Below, piece after piece: positions 17,954 through 28,056 of a DNA stretch of 64,000 bases. The DNA is taken from contig NZ_JAKZAL010000002.1 in NCBI RefSeq assembly GCF_022538115.1, positions 410,683-474,682 on the forward strand, given 5' to 3'. The notes beneath the pieces are model-generated. The model ran no database searches, had not been told where the DNA came from, and saw nothing but the letters and a program-made list of their open reading frames with translations. Positions within the stretch are counted from its first letter, which is position 1. The number at the start of each line of letters is the position of its first letter. The position numbers were made by a program, and so were the translations under genes. The DNA comes from Cognataquiflexum rubidum. GTDB lineage: Bacteria; Bacteroidota; Bacteroidia; Cytophagales; Cyclobacteriaceae.

Positions 17954-18676
17954 TCAGAAAGATAGGAATTCGTCCATTGATAATAAGCCTTTTTTATTTT
18001 TTATCCATTCCGCCACCAAAACCGCACCAAGAGCAAAACCTTTGCGGCTGTGGGCTGTGTGGGTAATTTCAATATCATCAATATCAGACTGATACCTTAC
18101 GATATGGGTTCCGGGAGCTGGGTCAATACGCTTGGAGGTAATGGGTAGATTATGTCCATTTTCGTTCAATTCTCCTGATAATGTCCAGTTTCTAATCCTT
18201 GGGATTTCTTGGATTACTCCTTCGGCTAGTGTGATAGCCGTGCCACTTGGGGCATCTTTTTTTTCAGTATGGTGGATTTCTTCCAAGCTGACCTTATATT
18301 CTGGTTGGTCTTTCATCAGGGAGGCCAAAAACCGGTTGACTTTGAAGAAAATATTGACGCCAATACTGAAATTGGAGGCGTAAAAAAAAGCTGAATTGTA
18401 CTGTAGGGTCAATTGCTCGACCATGGGTTTATTGGCAAGCCAACCTGTAGTACCTGAGACCACAGGAATCCCACGCTCAATTGCCCAACTGATATTTTCT
18501 ACAGCAGATTCCGGAGTGCTAAATTCAATGGCGACATCGATTTGGGATTTGTCCAATAAATCCAGGTCCTGCCGGTTGTCAATATTTATTTTTCCGGCAA
18601 TATGGTGGCCTCGGGATTCGGCAATATCGCCGATGATTTTTCCCATTTTCCCATAGCCAAGTAGAAGAATATTCAT
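17954..18676 (-). CDS. dapB: 4-hydroxy-tetrahydrodipicolinate reductase
   Basis: DapB reduces the dapA product with NAD(P)H on the way to meso-diaminopimelate and lysine, feeding peptidoglycan synthesis. The 240-residue protein has the N-terminal Rossmann start LLGYGKMGKII, the SGTTGW motif, and the catalytic HHTEKKDAPSGTA block. It is slightly shorter than the E. coli enzyme, as usual in this phylum. It sits between the DUF5683 and lepB genes with very short spacers. Confidence 0.94.
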   Translation of the reverse strand: MNILLLGYGKMGKIIGDIAESRGHHIAGKINIDNRQDLDLLDKSQIDVAIEFSTPESAVENISWAIERGIPVVSGTTGWLANKPMVEQLTLQYNSAFFYASNFSIGVNIFFKVNRFLASLMKDQPEYKVSLEEIHHTEKKDAPSGTAITLAEGVIQEIPRIRNWTLSGELNENGHNLPITSKRIDPAPGTHIVRYQSDIDDIEITHTAHSRKGFALGAVLVAEWIKNKKGLLSMDEFLSF

Positions 18677-18681
18677 TTTAA

Positions 18682-19293
18682 TCAGAAGTTTATTTTTAAA
18701 GAAAGTCCCATGATATTGCCTCCTCCGGCACTCAGGGATTCATAACTCGGTTCAAACCGGAAAGTCAGGTCATCACTGACGTCAAATGCTGATAAATGTG
18801 CATCCACATTGGCATCGATGATATTGAGTGCATAAATACCAATAAACAGGAAGTAATTCAAATCCCTGTTCCTTTTCCAATAATTAACATTCCTGACCAA
18901 TCCGTCCCGGTTCAGACTTGGAAAAGGCTGTTCAGGGTCTTTGGGGTTTTCATCGAAAATGGACAACGCCTCTTTGAAAAGCTCATACCGCCGGTTATTG
19001 AATTCTATGAAATAGATATTGGCTGCAAATCCGGCATAAATGATAGGTACTTTCCAAGGTTTCCCATTATAAACCTGACCTGCACCGGGTAAGATTGCTG
19101 ATAATATGGTCGCTTTTTTAGGATTTTTGATGGCAGGATCGGTGTAGTCCACCTTGATAGTATCCGTACCGGTGATCATCTTTTGGGCGGTCAAGTCACA
19201 AAAGGGCAATAAAACAAAAACAGCAATGATAAATGGATTTATCATTGCTTTGGGTGTTACACTCAAAAGCCGGTTTTTTGTTTTCTTTTCCAA
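18682..19293 (-). CDS. DUF5683 membrane protein
   Basis: A 203-residue protein with an N-terminal hydrophobic signal or anchor (about 17-36), then ILSAILPGAGQVYNGKPWKVPIIYAGFA, a loop-helix signature shared by DUF5683 proteins, and a second hydrophobic stretch at about 145-160. It lies four bases after the parB stop and five bases before dapB, its usual place in Bacteroidota. Function is not known; the fixed synteny suggests a link to envelope or chromosome handling, but this is inference. Confidence 0.82.
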   Translation of the reverse strand: MEKKTKNRLLSVTPKAMINPFIIAVFVLLPFCDLTAQKMITGTDTIKVDYTDPAIKNPKKATILSAILPGAGQVYNGKPWKVPIIYAGFAANIYFIEFNNRRYELFKEALSIFDENPKDPEQPFPSLNRDGLVRNVNYWKRNRDLNYFLFIGIYALNIIDANVDAHLSAFDVSDDLTFRFEPSYESLSAGGGNIMGLSLKINF

Positions 19294-19296
19294 GAC

Positions 19297-20214
19297 TCAG
19301 ATGATCTCCAAAATTTCCAGGATTCTGTTCAGGTCTTCGGAAGAATGAAAGGGGATTTTGATTTCTCCCTTGTTTTTGGCATCCGATTTAAGGTTCACTT
19401 TTGTTCCAAAATGACTGGCAAGCCTTTGTTGGATCTTGGTGATTTCATATTTCCTGACAGGATCAAATGGGGAATTTTTTTTGTTTTCCTTTTCTTCCCG
19501 CTCTCCGTTGATGGATTTCACTAAAGCCTCCACCTGACGGACGCTAAGTTCGTCCTGAATGGCTTTTTTGAAGATGGCTAGTTGCTTGTCGATGCTCTCA
19601 ACGTTGATCAAAGCCCTCGCATGTCCCATGGAGATTTTGTTGTCTCTTAATCCGGCCTGAATATCAGGAGGAAGTTTAAGCAGCCTCAGGTAATTGTTTA
19701 CTGTGGTTCTGTTTTTCCCCACACGCTCGCCGAGTTCTTCCTGCTTGAGGTTACATTCGGCCAAAAGTCTTTGATAGGAATGGGCAATTTCCAGGGAATT
19801 GAGGTTTTCCCTTTGGATATTTTCTATTAAAGCCATTTCCAGCATTTGCTGGTCATTTGCTGTTCTGATGTAGGCAGGGATTTTATTCAGTCCGGCCATC
19901 TTTGACGCCTGAAATCTTCTTTCGCCCGAGATAAGTTGGTATTCATTGTCATCCAGCTTCCTGACCGTAATCGGTTGGATAATACCTTGGGTCACTATGG
20001 AATCAGCGAGTTCCCTTAGGGCATCCTTATCAAAGTGCGTCCTAGGTTGGTAAGGATTTACCTGGATTTCACCAAGGGAAATCTCAAAAATCCCCGCTGT
20101 CGGATAAGAAGGCATGAGGGATTCACTTTTGTTTTTTTGAGGAGAGTCCTGCAGCAAAGCTCCCAATCCTTTTCCAAGCGCGCTTTTCTTTGGTGTAGGT
20201 TTTTTATCAGTCAT
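19297..20214 (-). CDS. parB: Chromosome partitioning protein ParB
   Basis: ParB is a CTP-dependent clamp that loads at parS sites and guides chromosome segregation. The 305-residue protein starts with the conserved ALGKGLGALL tail that stimulates ParA, then the ParB/Srx domain with GERRFQASKMAGL (CTP-binding GERRxxA box), a helix-turn-helix domain (about 145-200, LGERVGKNRTTVNNYLRLL) and a C-terminal dimerisation region. It follows parA by 13 bases. I saw no exact parS palindrome in the window. Confidence 0.95.
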   Translation of the reverse strand: MTDKKPTPKKSALGKGLGALLQDSPQKNKSESLMPSYPTAGIFEISLGEIQVNPYQPRTHFDKDALRELADSIVTQGIIQPITVRKLDDNEYQLISGERRFQASKMAGLNKIPAYIRTANDQQMLEMALIENIQRENLNSLEIAHSYQRLLAECNLKQEELGERVGKNRTTVNNYLRLLKLPPDIQAGLRDNKISMGHARALINVESIDKQLAIFKKAIQDELSVRQVEALVKSINGEREEKENKKNSPFDPVRKYEITKIQQRLASHFGTKVNLKSDAKNKGEIKIPFHSSEDLNRILEILEII

Positions 20215-20227
20215 AGTATGTATTCGG

Positions 20228-21007
20228 TCAGTTAACTTTCTCCTTGCCGTTTTTAACAGCTATTTCATGGGCAAGGTTGAGGTAAGCAACGGCTCCTTTT
20301 CCTTCTGCATCAAAGGCAATCACAGGAAGACCGAAGCTTGGGGATTCACTCAAGCGGACGTTTCTGGGGATGATGGTATCAAATACCAGGTTTTTGAAAT
20401 GCATGCGCACTTCGTCCACCACTTGATTGGAAAGTCTCAGTCTCACGTCATACATGGTGAGGAGAATTCCTTCGATTTCAAGATCGGGATTTAGTCTGGT
20501 CTGAATGATTTTGATGGTATTGAGCAATTTACCCAAACCTTCCAAAGCGAAGTATTCGCACTGAACAGGGATAATTACAGAATTGGCAGCTGTCAATGCA
20601 TTGATGGTAATCAAGCCCAAAGAAGGCGAACAGTCTATGATCACAAAGTCATACTTGTCTTTGACAAGATGGATGACTGATTTCATTTTCTCTTCCCTGT
20701 TTTCGAGATTTATCATCTCTACTTCCGCACCTACCAAGTCGATGTGGGAGGGGACAAGCTCAAGATTTTCAATCTCTGTTTTGAGGATGATGGTGTGGAT
20801 GTCAATGCCGTCCACCATACACTCATATATACTGGTATCTATTTCTTTTGGGTCGTGGCCAAGACCGGAGGTGGTATTTGCCTGCGGATCTGCATCTATT
20901 ACCAAGGTTTTGAATTCCAAAACTGCGAGACTTGCCGCCAGATTCATGGCAGTAGTAGTTTTTCCTACGCCTCCTTTTTGGTTAGCAATTGCGATAACTT
21001 TTCCCAT
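20228..21007 (-). CDS. parA: Chromosome partitioning ATPase ParA (Soj)
   Basis: ParA is the DNA-binding ATPase partner of ParB. The 259-residue protein begins [19 protein letters not shown] with the deviant Walker A box (KGGVGKTT), then DADPQANTT (Walker A') and [11 protein letters not shown] (Walker B). It lacks the N-terminal DNA-binding domain of plasmid type Ia ParAs, so it is the chromosomal Soj type. The ATG at 21007 is chosen over 21037, which would add ten residues before the invariant N-terminus. It is followed by parB. Confidence 0.95.
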   Translation of the reverse strand: MGKVIAIANQKGGVGKTTTAMNLAASLAVLEFKTLVIDADPQANTTSGLGHDPKEIDTSIYECMVDGIDIHTIILKTEIENLELVPSHIDLVGAEVEMINLENREEKMKSVIHLVKDKYDFVIIDCSPSLGLITINALTAANSVIIPVQCEYFALEGLGKLLNTIKIIQTRLNPDLEIEGILLTMYDVRLRLSNQVVDEVRMHFKNLVFDTIIPRNVRLSESPSFGLPVIAFDAEGKGAVAYLNLAHEIAVKNGKEKVN

Positions 21008-21014
21008 AAATAGT

Positions 21015-21698
21015 TTAGAGCGTAATACTGTCACCAATATTAATCAAAATCAATTCTTTTCCTGCTTCTGAAACTGCTTTTTTTGCAGCTTCCAAATCTA
21101 TTTCAATGTATGGGAAGGTATTGTAATGCATCCCTACAATTTTTTTTGTGCCCACAAAATCAGCCGCTTTGATAGCATCATTGATATCCATTGTGAAATT
21201 ATCCCCGATGGGAAGGATGGCAAAGTCTATTTTAAATTCCTCTGCGATCAGCTTCATGTCGTAGGTAAGGGCAGTATCTCCTGCATAATAAAAGCAACCT
21301 GAATCATGCTTTATGACAAATCCGCCGGGATTGCCGCCTGAGGCCCCATCCGGCAAAGTGCTGCTGTGAACAGCATTTACATATTTTACCCTTCCAAAAT
21401 TAAAGACTTTGCTTCCACCGATATTCATGGGATGGTATTTTTCTACACCTTTCTGGGCAAACCAAACCGCTATCTCATAATTGGAGACCAACATAGCATT
21501 ATTGGCTTTGGTGATGGATTCTGCATCTGCGACATGGTCTTCGTGCCCATGACTGAGCAATACATAGTCTGCTTTGATAGAAGAGATATCTATTTTTGAT
21601 GCTTTGGAATTGGGGCTGATAAAAGGGTCAAAAAGGATTTTGGTATCGTTGATTTCCACAAGATAGGACGAATGTCCAAAATAGGTCAGTTTGATCAT
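21015..21698 (-). CDS. Metallo-beta-lactamase-fold hydrolase, UPF0173 type
   Basis: A 227-residue cytoplasmic enzyme of the MBL fold. The zinc-binding SHGHEDH motif is at about 50-56; further ligands are the His of NAVHSS, Asp of YYAGDTALT and His of VGMHYNTFP. Its size and order match UPF0173/UlaG-like metal-dependent hydrolases annotated across bacteria without a fixed substrate. It ends seven bases before the parA start and probably leads the par operon transcript. Confidence 0.85.
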   Translation of the reverse strand: MIKLTYFGHSSYLVEINDTKILFDPFISPNSKASKIDISSIKADYVLLSHGHEDHVADAESITKANNAMLVSNYEIAVWFAQKGVEKYHPMNIGGSKVFNFGRVKYVNAVHSSTLPDGASGGNPGGFVIKHDSGCFYYAGDTALTYDMKLIAEEFKIDFAILPIGDNFTMDINDAIKAADFVGTKKIVGMHYNTFPYIEIDLEAAKKAVSEAGKELILINIGDSITL

Positions 21699-21729
21699 GG
21701 TTGCGAGAATGATTTTATTGCGCTACTCA

Positions 21730-21737
21730 CAAATATA
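21730..21737 (-). promoter_or_regulatory. Candidate -7 box for the UPF0173-parA-parB operon
   Basis: Read on the minus strand this is TATATTTG, a full match to the TAnnTTTG box, placing a start site about 25 bases before the ATG at 21698. No clear -33 TTTG was found at the expected spacing. Confidence 0.45.
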
Positions 21738-21826
21738 TCATTAAAATATTTGCTTGAAATGAATTGTTATCCACAGTGCCTATCTGAAAATGTTAATAGT
21801 CTGAGGTTTAAAGGAAAAGACATCAA

Positions 21827-21858
21827 AAGAAAAGAGACCCGTTTGGGTCTCTTTTCTT
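21827..21858 (-). terminator. Terminator of yidC, overlapping its stop codon
   Basis: A perfect 14-bp stem (21827-21840 with 21845-21858, loop of four). It begins at the yidC stop codon and is followed on the minus strand by a T-rich tract. It separates yidC from the UPF0173-par operon. Confidence 0.85.
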
Positions 21859-23656
21859 ATTTGGTTTTCTTATTGGCGTCTGCTGCTTTCATGGCATCTT
21901 CAAGCTTTTGCTGAAATTTTGACTTTTTCTTGTCAACATTTTTCACTTTGTTCTGCTCAATTTTCTCTCTGATTTTGGCATCATCCACGAACAATTTGAT
22001 CAGTGCCTGTTGTCCGAAAGTTACCATGTTGGAAACAAAATAATAGAAACTTAACGCCGCAGGGAAGGAATTCAAGACAAACATGAACACCACCGGCATG
22101 ATATAGCCGAGGTTCTTCATCGGTCCTGTCTGAGCTGTAAGCTGGTTGTTGAAGTGGGTATAGGCTATCTGCGATACCGTCATCAATATCGTGAACAAAC
22201 TCACGTGTGACCCATAGAAAGGTATAGTAAACGGTAACCTCAAAATAGAATCATAAGTCGACAAGTCGTGTGCCCAAAGGAATGATTGCTGTCGGAGTTC
22301 GATGGCATTTGGGAAGAAAAAGAACATCGCAAAAAGGAAGGGCATCTGGAATACCAATGGAAGACATCCCGATATCGGGCTTACGCCCAATTGCCCGAAG
22401 AGCTTCATCTGTTCCTGCTGCATCTTGGTAGGGTCATCAGGATACTTTGCCTTGAGTTCGTCGATTTCAGGTTTGATCACCCTCATTTTTGCCATTCCTA
22501 TATAAGACTTGTAGGTCAGCGGTGTCAAGGCAATCTTGATGATCAATACGATGATGATAATGATGATACCGTAGTTGGTAAAATATTTTTCAAGGAACTG
22601 AAAAAGGTTTACGATGATGTATTTATTAACCCAACTGACAAAGAAATAACCCATGTCCACGTTTTTCTCAAAACCCGGAGTGATTTTTTTCAGGGTATTG
22701 TACCTGTTTGGACCAAAATAATAGCTCAAATCCACCTTGTTGTTGTCCAAAGGCAGTACTATAGCCGCCTGCACATTTTTGATCGAAAGGGTGTCTTGCG
22801 GGGTCTGTTGGTTGAACCTAGCTGAACTGAAGTTATTGGCTGCGATGATACCTGTGGTGAAAAATCTTTGACTGAAACTTACCCATTTCAATGGTTCCTG
22901 AACATCCGCATCATCTGTCTCGGAAGTTGTGCTCAAATAATCATGGCTTTCTTCCGCTGTAAAGAAATTGATATTGGTTTTTCTCCTTGATTCCTCGATG
23001 TCCTGTTCCTGACGGATCAGCTTGGCATCCCAATTAACCAAAATGGTCGTGTCTTTCAGACTGTTGGAAAGTCCTGCAAACTCCAGGGATTTGTCCAAAA
23101 CATATCCGCCGTCGGCTAAAGAATAGGTGCGGGTGATGGAACCGCTCCCTGCTTTTGCGATAAAGGTGATTAGAGAAACCGGATTTCCTTCCACATCCAC
23201 AGTGGATGCTGTAGGGTTGAAGTAAAAATCATTTAAGCTCAAAGGACCTTTTTCGGTCTGTATGGAGAAGCTCAGGTCGGAGCTTTCATCATCCAATAAA
23301 ACCAACGGTCTTTGATCCCAGGTCCTGTACTCTTTCAATACCACTTTGGTGATTTCGGCACCTTTGGTAGAAAAAGTAACTGAAATTTTATCGTTTTCAA
23401 GGACAATTTCTTCTGCTGTGCCTTTTGTCATCGGGGCAAAAACCCCAAACTGACGCTGTGCGATCAAGTCCTGTATGCTGTCAGGCTGGATAATTTCTTG
23501 GGCAATGGTATCGACATCAGCAGATTCCTGAGGGATTGTCTGAGTGACTTGGGTTGATTCTTCCGGGAGTGGTTCGGGAGGGGTAGCAAAGAAAATCGAA
23601 TAAATCAGCAATACTGCCGCAAATAAGATTAAGCCTGCCGCTTGGTTTCTGTCCAT
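21857..23656 (-). CDS. yidC: Membrane protein insertase YidC/Oxa1
   Basis: YidC inserts and folds inner-membrane proteins with or without SecYEG. The 599-residue protein has the Gram-negative layout: an N-terminal transmembrane segment (about 5-22), a large periplasmic beta domain (about 60-345), then the 60KD_IMP domain with five membrane segments (about 350-560), including the cytoplasmic hairpin AKYPDDPTKMQQEQMKL. The C-terminus is lysine-rich and may contact ribosomes. It lies 100 bases after pyrG, and a strong terminator covers its stop codon. Confidence 0.95.
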   Translation of the reverse strand: MDRNQAAGLILFAAVLLIYSIFFATPPEPLPEESTQVTQTIPQESADVDTIAQEIIQPDSIQDLIAQRQFGVFAPMTKGTAEEIVLENDKISVTFSTKGAEITKVVLKEYRTWDQRPLVLLDDESSDLSFSIQTEKGPLSLNDFYFNPTASTVDVEGNPVSLITFIAKAGSGSITRTYSLADGGYVLDKSLEFAGLSNSLKDTTILVNWDAKLIRQEQDIEESRRKTNINFFTAEESHDYLSTTSETDDADVQEPLKWVSFSQRFFTTGIIAANNFSSARFNQQTPQDTLSIKNVQAAIVLPLDNNKVDLSYYFGPNRYNTLKKITPGFEKNVDMGYFFVSWVNKYIIVNLFQFLEKYFTNYGIIIIIIVLIIKIALTPLTYKSYIGMAKMRVIKPEIDELKAKYPDDPTKMQQEQMKLFGQLGVSPISGCLPLVFQMPFLFAMFFFFPNAIELRQQSFLWAHDLSTYDSILRLPFTIPFYGSHVSLFTILMTVSQIAYTHFNNQLTAQTGPMKNLGYIMPVVFMFVLNSFPAALSFYYFVSNMVTFGQQALIKLFVDDAKIREKIEQNKVKNVDKKKSKFQQKLEDAMKAADANKKTK

Positions 23657-23756
23657 ATTGTTACTTTATATGCCTTTTGAAAAGTAAAGGTAACAGAAAG
23701 TATGAAGGAGATTCCCCTTTTACCTTGTGTTACCTGTTTCTTAATTTAGGCGGTAT

Positions 23757-25571
<1,815 letters not shown>

Positions 25572-25601
25572 TTAAAGCCGAAAAAGGATATCCACTAAAA
25601 A

Positions 25602-26015
25602 TTAGAGACTTTTTAAATATTCGTCGGGACTCAGAATAGGAATTTCTGACTCTTTGAAGTCTTTCCCATTTCGGGTAATCATTATTTTGCAACCCATTTT
25701 TAAAGCACAATAATACTGAAGGGCATCTTCAAAATCATTGAAATTTGATGAGAGACCCTTATCTATGATATTATCACTGAGGTCGGATGTTTGTGCAATT
25801 AATTTAAACTTTCGTATTTTCTCTTTTACCTGAGTCTTGTTCTCAAATCTTGAGAGCAAATAGTAAACAGTTGAATATGTTAAGGCCGAGACGAAAACCT
25901 CGATTTTTCCTTTGTCTGCCAAAGTTGCAATCTTGGCTGCAGCGTCATAATATGGTTCTCGTTCGCCCAACAAATCGACAACCACATTGGTATCAAGAAA
26001 CACCTTATCTTTCAT
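25602..26015 (-). CDS. PIN-domain protein, probable VapC-like toxin
   Basis: A 137-residue PIN domain, a predicted Mg2+-dependent RNase. The N-terminus VFLDTNVVVDLL gives the first acidic residue; FEDALQYYCA and ITRNGKDF give the later conserved Asp positions of the four-acid site. Its start overlaps the end of the upstream small gene by four bases (ATGA), the classic layout of an antitoxin-toxin pair. Toxicity is inferred from family and context. Confidence 0.85.
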   Translation of the reverse strand: MKDKVFLDTNVVVDLLGEREPYYDAAAKIATLADKGKIEVFVSALTYSTVYYLLSRFENKTQVKEKIRKFKLIAQTSDLSDNIIDKGLSSNFNDFEDALQYYCALKMGCKIMITRNGKDFKESEIPILSPDEYLKSL

Positions 26016-26269
26016 TTGTATTTCTCAGATAGGTAATCACCATAGGACTTTTTGTAATCATAATCTGCCGGGATTTTAACACCTGTTCTCATACTTTTTA
26101 CAAAAGGGGATATATCGGAATCCTCCTCTGAAGTTGGATTTTCCTTCTCTACCAAAGATTTAAGATAGGATTCTATCATCCTTGAGAGACTTCTGTTTTG
26201 TGATGAGGCATATTCTTTTGCTTTATCAATCACATCTTTATTTAATTTGAGTGTCAATTTGGCATCCAT
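26012..26269 (-). CDS. DUF6364-type antitoxin candidate
   Basis: An 85-residue protein. The first part (MDAKLTLKLNKDVIDKAKEYA...SLSRMIESYLK) looks like a ribbon-helix-helix DNA-binding fold, as in DUF6364 proteins found before PIN toxins. The charged C-terminal half ends DYKKSYGDYLSEKYK and likely covers the toxin. The start is ATG at 26269 or the adjacent ATG at 26272; an earlier in-frame start at 26293 is less likely. It probably represses its own operon. Confidence 0.8.
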   Translation of the reverse strand: MDAKLTLKLNKDVIDKAKEYASSQNRSLSRMIESYLKSLVEKENPTSEEDSDISPFVKSMRTGVKIPADYDYKKSYGDYLSEKYK

Positions 26270-26416
26270 CATATTTCTATTTAATACGTACAAATATAAT
26301 TTATCAATCCGTATCGATCAAGTTTTAATTGACTTTTTGCTAGCCGTCCATTGTGTTTCCGTCTTTGTACAGGCAGCACAAAGTACAAGATATAAAAAGA
26401 TCAGCGCTCTTTTTTC

Positions 26417-26453
26417 TTTTGCGCCTTGGCGTCTTTGAGAGAGAATTAAATCC
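26417..26453 (+). repeat. Copy 2 of the dispersed repeat
   Basis: It reads TTTTGCGCCTTGGCGTCTTT and continues GAGAGAGAATTAAATCC. Over 37 bases it is almost identical to the copy at 27344-27380, the closest pair in the window. It lies just upstream of the racemase gene. Confidence 0.75.
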
Positions 26454-26505
26454 AAATGTACCTTTCCTCACAGAGCCTCATTCACAAAAAACTTACTTTC
26501 CCATC

Positions 26506-27186
26506 ATGAAACTTCTCGGACTGATTGGAGGGACTTCCTGGCACTCCACCATCGAATACTACAAATTGATCAATGAACTTGCCGGAGATAGAATGGGTCA
26601 CGACCAAAACCCGCCTATGTTGATCTACAGTCAAAACATCCAACTGATGCGGGAACAGGATAAAGACTTGATCAACAAAACTTACCTGCAGATTGCCCAG
26701 AAACTGGAGGCAGGCGGAGCAGAAGGAATCATCATCTGTGCGAATACCCCTCACATGGTTTATGATTTTGTACAGCCAAAGATCAATATCCCTATTCTCC
26801 ACATCGCAGATGCGATCGGCAAAAGCGCCCAAAAACAAGGTTTGAAAACGCTGGGTCTGTTGGGAAACAAGCCGACGATGACAGGTGATTTCATTCCAAA
26901 GTACCTCAAAACCCATTTTGACATTGATACTATCATTCCTGACGCCGTATACTTGGACAAATCGCATTATTACGTCTCCAAGGAGTTGACACTTGGAAAG
27001 TTTTCCGATGAGGCCAAGGCTTTCTATTTGGAACAGATGAAACTTTTGAAAGAAAAAGGAGCAGAAGGGATGATCATGGGATGCACCGAATTGCCATTGC
27101 TGATCAAGCAGGAGGAAACGGATTTTCCTTTGATTTCCACTACCCAGCTGCATGCTGAGTTAGCTGTGGATTTTATTTTTAGCTGA
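26506..27186 (+). CDS. Aspartate/glutamate racemase family protein
   Basis: A 226-residue enzyme of the cofactor-independent Asp/Glu racemase family. It begins MKLLGLIGGTSWHST; the two catalytic cysteines are in IICANTPHM (about 82) and MGCTELPLL (about 193), the paired-Cys arrangement for proton transfer on both faces. The substrate is more likely aspartate than glutamate by the motif forms, but this is not certain. The ATG at 26506 is chosen because the longer frame from 26353 runs through a repeat. It sits among dispersed repeats next to the toxin-antitoxin pair. Confidence 0.88.
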   Translation: MKLLGLIGGTSWHSTIEYYKLINELAGDRMGHDQNPPMLIYSQNIQLMREQDKDLINKTYLQIAQKLEAGGAEGIIICANTPHMVYDFVQPKINIPILHIADAIGKSAQKQGLKTLGLLGNKPTMTGDFIPKYLKTHFDIDTIIPDAVYLDKSHYYVSKELTLGKFSDEAKAFYLEQMKLLKEKGAEGMIMGCTELPLLIKQEETDFPLISTTQLHAELAVDFIFS

Positions 27187-27582
27187 ATAAAATTGGCTTC
27201 TGACAATTAGAAATTTTAACGATAAAGTTTCTAGAGAAGCAGGATAACTGCGGCGAATAATTCATCCAGCTTCTGGAGAAGCAGGATAACAGGATAGTAG
27301 GAAGTTTAAAAAATGTCTGACGGCTTTAATCCATCCGACAGATTTTTGCGCCTTGGCGTCTTTGCGAGAGAATTAAATCCAACTTCTGGAGAAGCAGAAT
27401 ATAGGGTGCATTGGAGGAGTCGGGAAAATTAAAGATTCTTCCTCTTTTTTTTTGCGCTTTAGCGTTTTTGCGTGAGATCAAAACAAAAATATAGTCAGAA
27501 TTCGCCACCAATTAAAAACTTTGTAATCCTCTTTAGCATTCCTTCCAATAATCTGCCTTATTTTTGAAGCAAAAGAATCGGA
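27187..27582. repeat. Repeat-rich gap of 396 bases
   Basis: No gene was found. Two repeat types interleave. Three copies of a TTCTGGAGAAGCAGGATAAC-like unit lie at 27229-27248 (one change), 27271-27290 and 27384-27401 (degenerate end). Two copies of the TTTGCG...GGCG...TTTGCG element lie at 27344-27380 and 27448-27482. The left part looks like decayed duplications. The gap ends at the YrdC-like gene. Confidence 0.7.
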
Positions 27583-28056
27583 ATGGAAATCAAAGATGCA
27601 GTCAATATTCTCAAAGAAAAGGGAAGAATCAAGATCAAAGACGGTCATGGTACCGTTTTGGAGTTGATTGCACCTCAACGTTGGGATGCTGCAAAAGACG
27701 ATCAGGAGGGCATTTTTCTTTTTTTTGATGTATTTCAGATCAGAAATGTCGCAGAGCAGTTTTCGGAGGTGTCTTTGGATATCATTGAGTATGCCACCAA
27801 GCCGACGATTTACCATACTCCTGTCAACAGGATTCTAAAAAACGGACCCATTATTGACGGAAAAGTCAAATTCTCTTTCATTAAAAAAGAATTTTGGAAT
27901 AAGCTGATATTTGCTTTTTCCCAGCCTTTGATCCTTCAGTTTAGTAAATCCAAAGAATGGGATATGGTAACGGAGGACTTTTTTCCACTTTTGAGTGCAG
28001 GTACCAAAGAAATGTTTTTGAGCCCTGATGGGGACGTCAAAATTATTAGAGCATGA
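27583..28056 (+). CDS. Degenerate Sua5/YrdC-like protein
   Basis: A 157-residue cytoplasmic protein. Parts of it can be lined up by eye with YrdC/Sua5, the threonylcarbamoyl-AMP synthase of tRNA t6A synthesis: EIKDAVNILKEKGRIKI at the N-terminus, the segment from KPTIYH to KKEFWNKLIFAF, and the ending DGDVKIIRA. The substrate motifs of active enzymes (PTDTVYGL-like and STSAN-like) are not present, and it is shorter than active forms. It overlaps the CCA-adding enzyme gene by four bases (ATGA). A non-catalytic YrdC relative is likely; a wholly unrelated family remains possible. Confidence 0.55.
   Translation: MEIKDAVNILKEKGRIKIKDGHGTVLELIAPQRWDAAKDDQEGIFLFFDVFQIRNVAEQFSEVSLDIIEYATKPTIYHTPVNRILKNGPIIDGKVKFSFIKKEFWNKLIFAFSQPLILQFSKSKEWDMVTEDFFPLLSAGTKEMFLSPDGDVKIIRA

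Noticed and set aside
19297..21007. parS centromere site near parAB
   Set aside because: I looked for the TGTTTCACGTGAAACA palindrome by eye in and around these genes and found no convincing match; a full search was not possible.
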